From NCBI GenBank assembly GCA_030428255.1, contig JAUIBT010000014.1, positions 35,850-99,849 of the forward strand: 64,000 nt of DNA, given 5' to 3'. The stretch is from Alphaproteobacteria bacterium (GTDB lineage: Bacteria; Pseudomonadota; Alphaproteobacteria; UBA7985; JAUIBT01). The notes beneath the pieces are model-generated. The model was not told the DNA's origin. It ran no database searches and worked only from the letters and a program-made list of their open reading frames with translations. Both the position numbers and the translations under genes were made by a program. Below are positions 51,122-60,342 of this stretch, one piece after another; the stretch's first letter is position 1, and every line of letters starts with the position of its first letter.

Positions 51122-51778
51122 CTATTCGCCAGTCTCCAGCTTGGGCAGATATCGGTCGATATAATCGGATACGTGCTGACGCATGGTCTCCAAGCGGTTG
51201 CCGAAATAGTGGTTGGTACCGTCGATGATGCGATAATCCATCTCGATACCCTTTTGCGCCGACAGCTTGGTGATCAGCTTTGACACGCTTTCTTCGGGCA
51301 CGATCTCATCCTGATCGCCTTGCAAGATCAAACCCGAAGAGGGGCAGGGCGCAAGGAAGGAGAAGTCGTACATGTTGGACGGCGGCGCGATGACCACAAA
51401 GCGCTGGATCTCTGGGCGACGCATCAAGAGCTGCATGGCAATCCAGGCCCCAAAGTTGTAGCCTGCCACCCAGACCGCGCGCGCGTTGGGGTTGTGCTGC
51501 TGGGCCCAGTCTAGGGCCGAGGCCGCATCCGCCAGCTCGCCTTCGCCACGGTCATATTGGCCCTGGCTGCGGCCAACGCCGCGGAAGTTAAAGCGCAGGG
51601 TCGAAAAGCCGTTCTCCACGAAGGTGTGGTAGAGCGTATAGATGACCTTGTTGTTCATGGTGCCGCCGTACAAAGGGTGCGGGTGCAACAAGAGAGCAAT
51701 GGGGGCGGTATCTTCACGGGCGTGCTGGTAGCGCCCTTCCATGCGGCCCTCAGGGCCGGGAATAATGACGTCAGGCAT
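51122..51778 (-). CDS. alpha/beta-hydrolase with Asn at the nucleophile position
   Basis: 218 residues of the COG2945-type short alpha/beta-hydrolase family. The oxyanion region HPHPLYGGTMNNKVI, FNFRGVGRSQG, the Asp-turn LILQGDQDEIVP and the late His in IIDGTNHYFGNR are all present. The nucleophile elbow, usually GxSxG, reads GYNFG: codon AAC (Asn) instead of a Ser codon. Either the enzyme is inactive or works differently, or it is a natural AGC-to-AAC variant. Upstream of tyrS on the same strand, 126 bases apart. Confidence 0.85.
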   Translation of the reverse strand: MPDVIIPGPEGRMEGRYQHAREDTAPIALLLHPHPLYGGTMNNKVIYTLYHTFVENGFSTLRFNFRGVGRSQGQYDRGEGELADAASALDWAQQHNPNARAVWVAGYNFGAWIAMQLLMRRPEIQRFVVIAPPSNMYDFSFLAPCPSSGLILQGDQDEIVPEESVSKLITKLSAQKGIEMDYRIIDGTNHYFGNRLETMRQHVSDYIDRYLPKLETGE

Positions 51779-51973
51779 GTATATGTCTAGACCTTAAAGG
51801 GAAAATGCAGCCCCAGAGGGGCGCGAAGGGCATCACATTTAGCGGAAGGCCCCGCGATTTTCCAGACATTTCCGAGCTCTTGACTGCGCGCTTGTCAGTC
51901 GGGGCTTGCATGAAGCCGCCAAGTCTCTCATTTTAGACGGACCGTGCTTGCTGCCAGGGAAAGGAGCCCGCGC

Positions 51974-52705
51974 ATGTTTGACCGTATGAAGGAAGATATC
52001 CAAGCCATTATGGCCCGCGATCCGGCCGCCAAATCTGGTCTGGAGATCTTGCTCTGCTATCCCAGCTTGCATGCGGTCTGGGCGCATCGCTTGGCATCGT
52101 TTTTCTGGAAGCGGCGTCTGCGCTTGCTTGGCCGCTGGGTCAGCCAAGTCGCACGCTGGCTCACGGGCATTGAAATTCACCCCGGCGCGACCCTGGGGCG
52201 GCGCTTTTTCATCGACCACGGTATGGGCGTGGTGATCGGCGAGTCGGCCGTGGTCGGCGATGACGTGACCTTGTATCACGGCGTAACGCTGGGTGGCGTG
52301 GCCCCTTCCGTGGACAGCGATGCACAGCGCGGCACCAAGCGTCACCCGACTTTGCTGGACGGTGTGATTGTTGGCTCGGGCGCGCAGATTTTGGGACCGG
52401 TTACAGTCGGCCAGTGCGCGCGCGTCGGCGCAAACGCTGTGGTGGTGAGCGACGTTGACTGCGATACCACGGTGGTCGGTATTCCCGCAAAGGTGGCGCG
52501 CAAGGACAGCCGCGACCAGGCGCAGTTTATGCCCTACGCACAGGGCGCTGATATCGCCGACCCGATTTTGCGCGAGTTGGCCGCGACCCGCCAAGCTATG
52601 CTCAAGTTGCAACAGCGCGTTGAGAGTTTGGAAGAAGAGCGCGAGCGACTGGTGTTAGCCGACGACAGTTCAGAGGATGGCAAGCCCCAAGCGGTCGGCG
52701 CTTAA
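51974..52705 (+). CDS. cysE: serine O-acetyltransferase
   Basis: 243 residues. Acetylates L-Ser for cysteine synthesis. A short helical N-domain precedes the left-handed beta-helix of hexapeptide repeats ([53 protein letters not shown]), with the catalytic His in [14 protein letters not shown]-terminal extension of about 60 residues includes a coiled coil ([16 protein letters not shown]). The start at 51974 has AAGGAG seven bases upstream. Followed by a cysteine desulfurase, so the pair links Cys synthesis with sulfur use. Confidence 0.94.
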   Translation: MFDRMKEDIQAIMARDPAAKSGLEILLCYPSLHAVWAHRLASFFWKRRLRLLGRWVSQVARWLTGIEIHPGATLGRRFFIDHGMGVVIGESAVVGDDVTLYHGVTLGGVAPSVDSDAQRGTKRHPTLLDGVIVGSGAQILGPVTVGQCARVGANAVVVSDVDCDTTVVGIPAKVARKDSRDQAQFMPYAQGADIADPILRELAATRQAMLKLQQRVESLEEERERLVLADDSSEDGKPQAVGA

Positions 52706-52718
52706 GGTCCAATGCCTG

Positions 52719-52765
52719 CGGCCTGGCTTGCTCATCGGCCTGGCTTGCTCATCGGCCTGGCTTGA
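52719..52765. repeat. 17-bp tandem repeat between cysE and cysteine desulfurase
   Basis: CGGCCTGGCTTGCTCAT at 52719-52735 and 52736-52752, then a partial copy to 52765. It lies in the intergenic leader of the desulfurase gene. Confidence 0.9.
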
Positions 52766-52780
52766 GCTAGAGCCCTTTGC

Positions 52781-53833
52781 ATGACACGGCATTACCTCGA
52801 TCACAATGCGACCACGGACATTCGCCCGGAGGTCATCGCCCGTATGGCTGAGGTCATGGGGCGGCTTGGCAATGCCTCGGCGCTGCACAGCTATGGCCGC
52901 GCGGCCAAGGCGCTGGTGGAGGCCGCGCGCGAGCAGGTGGCAGCCCTGGTCGGCGCGCCGCGCGCCCAAGATGTGATCTTCACCGCCAGCGGCACTGAGG
53001 CGAACAACATGGCCGCCTGGGCGCGCCCCGATCTGACCTATCGCCCATCTGCGGTCGAGCATGTCGCGGCGCTGCAAGCGCGTGGTGACGCTCAGCCCCT
53101 GGCGGTGGACAGCCGGGGCGGTGTGCAAGTCAGCGAGGACCTCAGCAGCGCTTTGGTGGCCTGCCAGCTCGCCAACAATGAGACCGGCATTGTGCAAGAC
53201 CTGAGCCTCTTGGCGGGCAAGACCGGCTATCTGCATGTCGACGCGGTGCAGGCAGCGGGCAAAATCGCAGTTGATATGCCCGCCCTGGCGGCGGACAGCC
53301 TGGCGCTGTCGGCACACAAGTTCGGCGGCCCGCAAGGCGTGGGCGCGCTGGTGATCCGTCCGGGGCTCGACATGCCCGCCCTGATCCACGGCGGCGGGCA
53401 GGAGCGGCGGCGGCGCGCGGGTACGGAGAACGTGGCCGGGATTGTTGGCTTTGGCTTGGCTGCCGAGCTGGCCTTGCGGGACCTTGAGGCCACGGCGGCC
53501 CACACCCGCAAACTGCGCGATGCGCTTGAGGCCAGCCTGCCAGACGGTGTGCAGGTGGTGGGACGCGAGCAGCCGCGGCTGCCCAACACAGCTTGCTTGC
53601 TGCTGCCCGGCAAAAACGCGTCCTTGTCCTTGATGAAGGCCGATTTAGCGGGCGTCGCCTTATCCAGCGGCTCGGCCTGCTCGTCGGGCAAAGTGGCCGC
53701 CAGCCACGTGCTGGCAGCCATGGGCATTGCGCCCGACTTGGCTGAGACCGCGCTGCGCATCTCATTTGGCCGCAGCTCGAGCCAAGCCGATCTAGAGGCC
53801 GCCCAAGCGCTGCTGGCTAAACTGGCTGCCTGA
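52781..53833 (+). CDS. cysteine desulfurase (NifS/IscS-like)
   Basis: 350 residues. PLP-dependent aminotransferase-V enzyme that takes sulfur from Cys for Fe-S clusters or tRNA thiolation. YLDHNATTDIRPEV starts the fold; TASGTEANNMAAW is the cofactor loop; SAHKFGGPQGVGAL holds the PLP Lys; HGGGQERRRRAGTENV is the family marker; and SSGSACSSG carries the persulfide Cys. It precedes mnmA by 62 bases, suggesting it supplies sulfur for tRNA 2-thiouridine. Confidence 0.93.
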   Translation: MTRHYLDHNATTDIRPEVIARMAEVMGRLGNASALHSYGRAAKALVEAAREQVAALVGAPRAQDVIFTASGTEANNMAAWARPDLTYRPSAVEHVAALQARGDAQPLAVDSRGGVQVSEDLSSALVACQLANNETGIVQDLSLLAGKTGYLHVDAVQAAGKIAVDMPALAADSLALSAHKFGGPQGVGALVIRPGLDMPALIHGGGQERRRRAGTENVAGIVGFGLAAELALRDLEATAAHTRKLRDALEASLPDGVQVVGREQPRLPNTACLLLPGKNASLSLMKADLAGVALSSGSACSSGKVAASHVLAAMGIAPDLAETALRISFGRSSSQADLEAAQALLAKLAA

Positions 53834-53895
53834 CCTTTGCTCTGGACACAGCGTCCAGACTGCCTACATACCAGGCCCATCTTTAAATTCAGACG

Positions 53896-55050
53896 ATGAC
53901 CGAACCCATGGCGCTCAATTCCCTTGGCATTGACAAAGACCCCAGCCAGACCCGCGTGGTGGTGGCCATGTCGGGCGGCGTGGACTCCTCGGTCGTGGCC
54001 GCCTTGATGCATGAACAGGGCTACGACGTGGTGGGCCTGACCATGCAGCTCTATGACCACGGCGAAGCGCTGATGAAAAAGGGCGCTTGCTGTGCGGGCC
54101 AAGACATTTATGACGCGCGGCGGGTGGCCGATGAATTGGGCTTTCCGCACTACGTTTTGGACTATGAGAGCCGCTTTCAAGATGCGGTGATCAACGATTT
54201 CGCCGACTCCTATCTGCGCGGGGAGACGCCCATTCCCTGCATTCGCTGCAATCAGACGGTCAAGTTTCGCGACATGCTGGCCACGGCCGAGGAGCTGGAG
54301 GGCGACGTGCTGGTGACCGGTCACTATGTCCAGCGCCTAGAGGGCCCGGCGGGCTCAGAGCTGCATCGCGCCGTCGATCCCGGCAAAGATCAATCCTATT
54401 TCCTGTTTGCCACCACCCAGGCGCAGCTTGACCGCTTGCGCTTTCCCTTGGGCGGGCAAAGCAAAGAGCAAACCCGCCGCCAGGCCGAACGCTTTGGTTT
54501 GGCCGTTGCCGACAAGCCCGACAGCCAGGACATCTGCTTTGTGCCCGACGGCGACTACGCCAGCTTGGTCGCGCGCTTGCGACCCGGCGCGCTGGAGCCC
54601 GGTGATATCGTGGATCTGGACGGCAAAGTGCTGGGCGGCCACCAGGGCATCGTTGGTTACACCATCGGCCAGCGGCGCGGCCTTAATATCGGCGGCAGCG
54701 CAGAACCGCTGTACGTCGTGCGCTTGGAGCCTGCCAGCAATCGCGTGATTGTTGGGCCTAAATCCGCCCTGGCGCGCAGCCTGGTCTATGTCAAGGAACT
54801 CAACTGGCTTGGCCCAGCCTTACCCGCAGACGGCGAGGGGCTGGCGGTGACTGTCAAGTTGCGCTCGGCCCAGGCGCCGCAGGCCGCCTTGATCCGCAGT
54901 TTGTCCGCCCAGACCCCGGATCGCGCGGTGATTGAGCTGCTGGAGCCCGCGTTTGGCATTGCGCCCGGCCAGGCCGCTGTGGTCTATGATGGCGAGCGCG
55001 TGCTCGGCGGCGGCTGGATCGAAGGCGCAGAACAGGTCGCGGGGCAATAA
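53896..55050 (+). CDS. mnmA: tRNA-specific 2-thiouridylase MnmA
   Basis: 384 residues. Thiolates U34 of Lys/Glu/Gln tRNAs. PP-loop [14 protein letters not shown] near 26; [16 protein letters not shown] has one catalytic Cys, and [15 protein letters not shown] the second, persulfide-bearing Cys. C-terminal beta-barrel with [14 protein letters not shown] text ([13 protein letters not shown]). Directly downstream of a cysteine desulfurase. Confidence 0.95.
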   Translation: MTEPMALNSLGIDKDPSQTRVVVAMSGGVDSSVVAALMHEQGYDVVGLTMQLYDHGEALMKKGACCAGQDIYDARRVADELGFPHYVLDYESRFQDAVINDFADSYLRGETPIPCIRCNQTVKFRDMLATAEELEGDVLVTGHYVQRLEGPAGSELHRAVDPGKDQSYFLFATTQAQLDRLRFPLGGQSKEQTRRQAERFGLAVADKPDSQDICFVPDGDYASLVARLRPGALEPGDIVDLDGKVLGGHQGIVGYTIGQRRGLNIGGSAEPLYVVRLEPASNRVIVGPKSALARSLVYVKELNWLGPALPADGEGLAVTVKLRSAQAPQAALIRSLSAQTPDRAVIELLEPAFGIAPGQAAVVYDGERVLGGGWIEGAEQVAGQ

Positions 55051-55228
55051 TTGCGCCGCAAACGCGCCGTGCGCGAGCGGCAGGCTTCCCCCGTTCCATC
55101 CACAAATGGCGCGACGAAAAGGCTTGTGCCCAACGCCCTAAGGCTTGGGCCTTGCCCTTTTGGTCTAAATGCTTATTTTGTGGCTTCCTTTTCCTCTTGG
55201 CGTAAACCGCAAGAAAGACTTAGCCCGC

Positions 55229-55447
55229 ATGGCAAAAGAAGATCTGATTGAATTTCAAGGGCAGGTAACTGAACTGCTGCCCAACGCGACATTCCGCGTA
55301 AAGCTCGACAACGACCACGAGATCCTCGCGCACACCTCTGGCAAAATGCGCAAGAACCGCATTCGCGTCCTGGTCGGCGATCGCGTGACCGTCGAGATGT
55401 CCACTTACGACCTGTCTAAAGGTCGCATTACCTTCCGCTTCAAGTAA
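55229..55447 (+). CDS. infA: translation initiation factor IF-1
   Basis: 72 residues, single S1/OB-fold domain, full IF-1 length: [20 protein letters not shown], then [20 protein letters not shown] and RITFRFK. The start at 55229 is the canonical MAKE; the frame is open 20 codons upstream. Followed by maf and an RNase E/G gene, an order common in alphaproteobacteria. The 178 bases upstream (55051-55228) show no other gene. Confidence 0.97.
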   Translation: MAKEDLIEFQGQVTELLPNATFRVKLDNDHEILAHTSGKMRKNRIRVLVGDRVTVEMSTYDLSKGRITFRFK

Positions 55448-55522
55448 GCCACCGCGCTCGACCTGCCAGGGCCTATGACCTGCAAGAGCCTCGTTGCCGC
55501 TTTGCACTGATATGGGGGCTCC

Positions 55523-56134
55523 GTGAGCGTTTTTCCTCTTATTTTGGCATCCGCATCGCCGCGCCGTTTGGATTTGTTGCAGCAGATCGGCGTGAGGCCG
55601 GCGGCTGTCTTGCCTGCGGATATCGACGAGACCCCCAACAGCGGTGAGCTGCCCAAGGACTACGCCTTGCGCATGGCCTGCGAGAAAGCTGCGGCTGCTT
55701 GCGTGCGTGCTGGTGCCTCTGGCGACCAGAGCTGGGTTTTGGCGGCCGATACCGTTGTCGCGGTCGGGCGGCGCATTTTGCCCAAAGCTGAGAGTTTGGC
55801 CGAGGCGAAGGCCTGCCTGTCGCTGCTGTCGGGCCGTGCCCATCGCATCTATGGCGGGATCGCGCTGCAAAACGCTGAGCGTTGCATCACGCGCCTGGTG
55901 GAGACCCGCGTGCAATTCAAGCGCCTCGACCAAGCCGAATTGCAGGCCTATCTGGCTAGCGGCGAGTGGCAGGGCAAGGCCGGAGGCTATGCCATCCAAG
56001 GCCGGGCCTCGGTTTTTGTGCGCGCGATCCAGGGCTCCTATAGCAACGTTGTGGGCCTCAGCCTGCCCGAAACCTATGCCATGCTGACGGGCCTTGGCCT
56101 GCGGGTGGCTGACGGCTGGGCCGACGCGTCGTGA
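55523..56134 (+). CDS. maf: Maf-family nucleoside triphosphate pyrophosphatase
   Basis: 203 residues. Hydrolyses non-canonical or dTTP/UTP-type nucleotides. The Maf signature ILASASPRRLDLLQQIGV begins the protein; DETPNSGELP..Y.LRMACEKA, VLAADTVVAVGRRIL and GGYAIQGRASVFV are all conserved. GTG start with a GGGGG site upstream. Its TGA overlaps the GTG of the RNase gene. Confidence 0.93.
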   Translation: MSVFPLILASASPRRLDLLQQIGVRPAAVLPADIDETPNSGELPKDYALRMACEKAAAACVRAGASGDQSWVLAADTVVAVGRRILPKAESLAEAKACLSLLSGRAHRIYGGIALQNAERCITRLVETRVQFKRLDQAELQAYLASGEWQGKAGGYAIQGRASVFVRAIQGSYSNVVGLSLPETYAMLTGLGLRVADGWADAS

Positions 56135-57207
56135 CTGCGGGCTCCACTGCGGGCTCCACTGCGGGCTCCACTGTGGGCTCCACGCCGCTTCGTCTTGACG
56201 TGCTGCGCCAGCCGGGGCGGCGCTGGTTTGCACTGTTCCAAGATCAAAACCTGCTGACCTTGCGCCTGCAAAACGACGGCCAGCGCAACTGGACTGGCAG
56301 CCAGCTTTGGGGCCGGGTGCAAGCGCTGGAGCCCGCCCTAAAGTCCGCCTTTATCCAGCTTGAAGATGCCAGCGCCATGCTTGGCCTGATGAAGCTGCCC
56401 AAAAAGCAAAAATTGCTGGTAGGACAGCGGCTTATGCTGCGCTGCTTGACCGAACCCCGAGCGGGCAAAGGGCCGAAGGTCGCTCAAGCCCAAGACCAAG
56501 GCACGCGCGACATGTCCGACCTTGGCGACTGGCTAATTCAGAACTACGCGCCGCGCCTGCTGGCCGCCAACAGCTTGGCGGACCAACAGCGCTATGCCCA
56601 GCGTTGGCCGCAGCTTGCCACCCAAGAGCTGAGCAACACCGACCCGCTGGAGGAGCTGATCGAGGCGGCGCGCCACGATCGCGTTGAGCTGGGCCAGGGC
56701 GCTTGGCTGCTGTTCGAGCCGGGCGAGACCCTGACGGCGGTTGATCTCAACACCGGTGGTCTGGACTTCGAGGCCGCCAACGCGCGGCTGATCCCGGTGC
56801 TGGCGCAGCAGATGCGCAGCCGCAATCTGGGCGGTTTGATTGTCGTCGATGCCATGGAACTAGAGAGTAAAGCCGAGCGCGCCACCTTTGATCGCGCCTT
56901 GAAAGCGGCGCTGAAGACCGACCCGCTGATCTTGTCGATCGCGCCCATCAGTGCGCAAGGCCTGGTGGTGATCGAGCGCCGCCGCGAGGGGTTGAGCTTG
57001 GACGAGGCTTTGGGGCTCAGGCGCTATCAGCGGGCCAGCGATGAGACGCGCTTGCTGGATGCTCTGGCCGATGCAGAACACCGCCTGAGCATCCAAGACC
57101 CGACACTAAGACTGCCCGCCGACCTCCTGGCTGTGGCGCAGGACCACCCAGCGCTTGACGAGCTATCGCGGCGCTTGGGTCTGGCCGTCAAACTGGCCGC
57201 GCTCTAG
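56131..57207 (+). CDS. short RNase E/G-family ribonuclease
   Basis: 358 residues. Catalytic part of the RNase E/G family: an S1-like domain with ALKSAFIQLEDASAMLGLMK, then the DNase I-like core with GETLTAVDLNTGG near 205 and GGLIVVDAMELESKAER near 240, whose Asp residues hold the Mg ion. VVIERRREGLSLDEAL marks the end. It lacks the Zn-link and degradosome tail and is shorter than E. coli RNase G (489). The first 18 residues are a TAGS repeat produced by a 12-bp tandem repeat. GTG start overlapping maf. Confidence 0.85.
   Translation: MTAGSTAGSTAGSTVGSTPLRLDVLRQPGRRWFALFQDQNLLTLRLQNDGQRNWTGSQLWGRVQALEPALKSAFIQLEDASAMLGLMKLPKKQKLLVGQRLMLRCLTEPRAGKGPKVAQAQDQGTRDMSDLGDWLIQNYAPRLLAANSLADQQRYAQRWPQLATQELSNTDPLEELIEAARHDRVELGQGAWLLFEPGETLTAVDLNTGGLDFEAANARLIPVLAQQMRSRNLGGLIVVDAMELESKAERATFDRALKAALKTDPLILSIAPISAQGLVVIERRREGLSLDEALGLRRYQRASDETRLLDALADAEHRLSIQDPTLRLPADLLAVAQDHPALDELSRRLGLAVKLAAL
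56134..56181. repeat. 12-bp tandem repeat in the RNase N-terminus
   Basis: ACTGCGGGCTCC four times (last copy with one change), adding TAGS/TVGS residues in frame. Copy number could vary without breaking the gene. Confidence 0.92.
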
Positions 57208-57306
57208 AGGCTGTTTCGCCGACCTGGGTTCGCTGGCCACGCTCTAACGAATTGATTATACTGCAAATGCAGCTTGGCAATCGAAGTCGATTGCGCTGGC
57301 ATTGCT

Positions 57307-57795
57307 CTAGGGCCAATCTTGCGATCTGCTGGACGCACGGGCCTGGATCGCATCCAGCACCCCTTGCAAAATGAAGGCTGCTGCAGCGCTATCAACCTGC
57401 TCGGCGCGTTTGGCGCGCGAGACATCCAGCGTTTCGATCAAGTCGCGCTCGACGGCGACGGTTGACAAGCGCTCGTCCCAAAACACGACCGGCAGAGTGA
57501 TGCCTGCTTGATGGCTGAGATTGCGGGCAAAAGCACGTGTGGCTTGGGCGCGCGGGCCCTCGCTTCCGTCCATGTTCAAGGGCAGCCCCAGCACCAGTGC
57601 TCCAACGCGGCGTTCGCCGATGATCGCGCGCAAAGCGTCGGCGTCCTGGCGAAACTTGGTGCGCTTGATGACCGGCAGGGGCGTCGCCAGACGCTGCGCC
57701 GAGTTCGATAAGGCGATGCCGATGGTTTTGGTGCCCAAGTCTAAACCCAGGATCGGCGTTTGCGTAGGAAGGGAGTCGATATCGATGGCGCTCAA
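57307..57795 (-). CDS. ruvX: Holliday junction resolvase-like protein (YqgF/RuvX)
   Basis: 162 residues. RNase H-fold nuclease of pre-16S rRNA processing or recombination. PILGLDLGTKTIGIALS near 14, GALVLGLPLNMDGSEGPRA near 68, and VFWDERLSTVAVERDLIE with the conserved acidic residues; DSAAAAFILQGVLDAI near the end. Convergent with the RNase gene; a 7-bp hairpin (GCAATCG/CGATTGC) at 57277-57294 lies between them. Confidence 0.93.
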   Translation of the reverse strand: MSAIDIDSLPTQTPILGLDLGTKTIGIALSNSAQRLATPLPVIKRTKFRQDADALRAIIGERRVGALVLGLPLNMDGSEGPRAQATRAFARNLSHQAGITLPVVFWDERLSTVAVERDLIETLDVSRAKRAEQVDSAAAAFILQGVLDAIQARASSRSQDWP

Positions 57796-58018
57796 AGGTC
57801 TATGGCAATTTATGGAGTGAGAAAATTAAAGTTTACAAACGCATAGGGGCAGGCCGCGGCTCATTCACGGCTCGTTTGCCTATTCACGACACCAATTCCA
57901 ACAATTCATGCAATTCGTTGGGGGCATCTTAACGCCCATGCTATTCTGCGGCTTGGGCAGATTGCCGCAGCGCGGTCGGCCCGTCTGATCAAAAATGACA
58001 ATAAAAGGACACGCAAGC

Positions 58019-58390
58019 ATGAAAGGTATTTCTCTGGGCTTCCTCCTCGTAGGCCTCGTTTCTGTGACGATTGGCATGGTGTGGGGAATTTACATGGCCA
58101 AGTCAGGCGATCATTCAACCGCCCCGGCCCACGCTCACCTGAACCTTATCGGGTTTGTGATCATGGCCATCGCGGCTTTTTACTACCATAATGTGCCTGC
58201 AGCCGCTGAAAAGATGCTGGCGAAAATACACCTCGGCGTCGCTGTCTTGGGCGAGGTCCTGATCGTGCCCGGCATTGTCATGGTCTTGAAAGGCCAGGGC
58301 GACGCCTTGGCGGCTGCCGGCTCCTTCGTGACCCTGGCGGCCATGCTGATCTTCTTGGTGACGGCGCTGATGAACGCCCGCAACGCTTAG
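58019..58390 (+). CDS. small four-helix membrane protein with AHAHLNLxG motif
   Basis: 123 residues, about four transmembrane helices. GLVSVTIGMVWGIYMAKSGD, APAHAHLNLIGFVIMAIAA and AAFYYHNVPAAAEKML suggest histidines at the membrane face, like a fragment of a haem-copper-oxidase subunit I fold; proteins of this type are often annotated that way without proof. AAAAGGA lies upstream of the ATG at 58019. A single-gene unit of unknown role. The preceding 220 bases (57796-58018) hold promoters only. Confidence 0.7.
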   Translation: MKGISLGFLLVGLVSVTIGMVWGIYMAKSGDHSTAPAHAHLNLIGFVIMAIAAFYYHNVPAAAEKMLAKIHLGVAVLGEVLIVPGIVMVLKGQGDALAAAGSFVTLAAMLIFLVTALMNARNA

Positions 58391-58582
58391 AGGTCGGCGG
58401 ACACCAAGGCACTGGCTAACGCGCTGGGGACCCAGGAAGGTCTCCGGCGCTGCTGCTGCAAGACTCTCCAAGCTTTTTGGGCAAGGTCCAAGCGCCAAAA
58501 AAGCGGCTCGCATCTTGCTTGACCTGTTCCGCAGTGCTAGGCCTGTGCGCCTATATTACTCCGGAACAGATAGACTTTTGCC

Positions 58583-58870
58583 ATGGCCATTGATCGTGAC
58601 ACCGTCACGCGGGTGGCGTTCCTAGCGCGTCTAGACATTGACGACGCTCAGAAGGACGCAATGACCCACGACCTATCGAACATCCTGACCTTTGTTGAGG
58701 CCCTGAACGACGTGGACGCGTCGGGTGTTGAGCCCATGACCTCTGTGGTCGAGGCCTACGCGCCGCTGCGCGAAGACAAGGTGACCGACGGGGGCTATCC
58801 CGACAAGGTGTTGAAGAACGCACCGGACCGGGTGCAAGACTTCTATGCTGTGCCGAAGGTGGTGGAATAA
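58583..58870 (+). CDS. gatC: Asp-tRNA(Asn)/Glu-tRNA(Gln) amidotransferase subunit C
   Basis: 95 residues, standard length. [20 protein letters not shown] and [20 protein letters not shown], ending [10 protein letters not shown]. It wraps GatA and GatB. Two bases before gatA. The enzyme makes Gln-tRNA and/or Asn-tRNA by transamidation. Confidence 0.95.
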   Translation: MAIDRDTVTRVAFLARLDIDDAQKDAMTHDLSNILTFVEALNDVDASGVEPMTSVVEAYAPLREDKVTDGGYPDKVLKNAPDRVQDFYAVPKVVE

Positions 58871-58872
58871 TC

Positions 58873-60327
58873 ATGAGCAATGCATTGGATTTAACCCTGG
58901 CGGGCGCTCTGTCGGCCATGGACAAGGGCGAGCTCTCCTCGGTCGAGCTGACCCAGGCCTATATCGACCAAATGGCGGCCACCAAGGCGCTGAATGCCTA
59001 TATTACCGAGACGCCTGACATCGCGCTTGAGATGGCCAGAGCCTCAGACGCGCGCCGCGCGGGCGGACAAACGGGCATCATGGAAGGCATTCCGGTTGGG
59101 ATCAAAGACCTGTTTTGCACCAAGGGCACGCGCACCACGGCGGCCTCGCACATCCTGGATAACTTTGTTCCGACCTATGAATCGACCGTGACCAGCAACC
59201 TGTTTAGCCAGGGCGCGGTTATGTTGGGCAAGACCAACCTGGACGAGTTCGCTATGGGCTCGTCGAACCAGACCTCCTACTTCGGCGACGTGGTTAACCC
59301 TTGGAAGACCAGTGACGGCAAGAACCGCGCACCAGGCGGATCGTCGGGCGGATCGGCGGCAGCGGTCGCTGCCAAGTCGGCGCTGGCGACCACCGGCACC
59401 GACACCGGCGGCTCAATCCGCCAGCCTGCCGCCTTCTGTGGCATTACCGGCATCAAGCCAACCTACGGGCGGTGCTCACGCTGGGGCGTGGTGGCCTTCG
59501 CCAGCTCGCTCGATCAGCCGGGCTGCTTTGGCCGAACGGTGGAAGACAACGCCATCATGCTGCGGGCCATGGCGGGCTATGACCCCAAGGATTCGACCTC
59601 GATCGAGCGCGCGGTGCCGGACTACCGGGCGCAAATCACCGGCAATATCAAGGGCAAGAAGATTGGCATTCCCAAAGAATACCGCGTCGATGGCATGCCT
59701 GCCGAGATCGAAAAACTGTGGCAGCAAGGCATGGACTGGCTGCGCGATTCGGGTGCCGAGATCGTTGATATCTCCCTGCCGCTGACCGACAAGGCGCTGC
59801 CGACCTACTACATCATCGCGCCGGCCGAGGCCTCCTCGAACCTGGCGCGCTACGACGGTGTGCGCTATGGCCTGCGCGTCGAAGGCGTGGACCTAGACGA
59901 CATGTACGCCAAGACCCGCGGTGAGGGCTTTGGTGAAGAGGTCAAGCGCCGCATTATGATCGGCACCTATGTGCTGTCGGCGGGCTACTATGACGCCTAC
60001 TACAACAAGGCGCGCCGCGTGCGGAAGATGATCTTGAACGAGTTCTTGGATGTCTACAATCAGGTGGACGCCATCTTGACCCCGACGACACCCAGCGCGG
60101 CATTCACGCTGGACGATGCGCCCAGCGATCCTGTGACCATGTACTTGAACGACGTGTTCACCGTGCCGGCTTCGCTGGCGGGGCTGCCAGGCTTGTCACT
60201 ACCTGCGGGCCTCAGCTCAGAAGGCCTGCCGCTGGGTCTGCAAGTGTTGGGCAAGCCCTTCGAAGAGGGCGAAGTGCTCAACGTGGCCTCAGTTTTGGAA
60301 GCCGCCGCTGGCTTTCAGCGTTTGTAA
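58873..60327 (+). CDS. gatA: Asp-tRNA(Asn)/Glu-tRNA(Gln) amidotransferase subunit A
   Basis: 484 residues, amidase-signature glutaminase. Catalytic Ser-cisSer-Lys triad at K78 ([10 protein letters not shown]), S157 ([12 protein letters not shown]) and S181 ([11 protein letters not shown]), equivalent to K79/S154/S178 of S. aureus GatA. Supplies ammonia to GatB. 15 bases before gatB. Confidence 0.96.
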   Translation: MSNALDLTLAGALSAMDKGELSSVELTQAYIDQMAATKALNAYITETPDIALEMARASDARRAGGQTGIMEGIPVGIKDLFCTKGTRTTAASHILDNFVPTYESTVTSNLFSQGAVMLGKTNLDEFAMGSSNQTSYFGDVVNPWKTSDGKNRAPGGSSGGSAAAVAAKSALATTGTDTGGSIRQPAAFCGITGIKPTYGRCSRWGVVAFASSLDQPGCFGRTVEDNAIMLRAMAGYDPKDSTSIERAVPDYRAQITGNIKGKKIGIPKEYRVDGMPAEIEKLWQQGMDWLRDSGAEIVDISLPLTDKALPTYYIIAPAEASSNLARYDGVRYGLRVEGVDLDDMYAKTRGEGFGEEVKRRIMIGTYVLSAGYYDAYYNKARRVRKMILNEFLDVYNQVDAILTPTTPSAAFTLDDAPSDPVTMYLNDVFTVPASLAGLPGLSLPAGLSSEGLPLGLQVLGKPFEEGEVLNVASVLEAAAGFQRL

Positions 60328-60342
60328 GGGGAGGCTTGAACC

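Noticed and set aside
57277..57294. Hairpin between the RNase and ruvX genes as a terminator
   Set aside because: 7-bp stem without a T run; left as a remark only.
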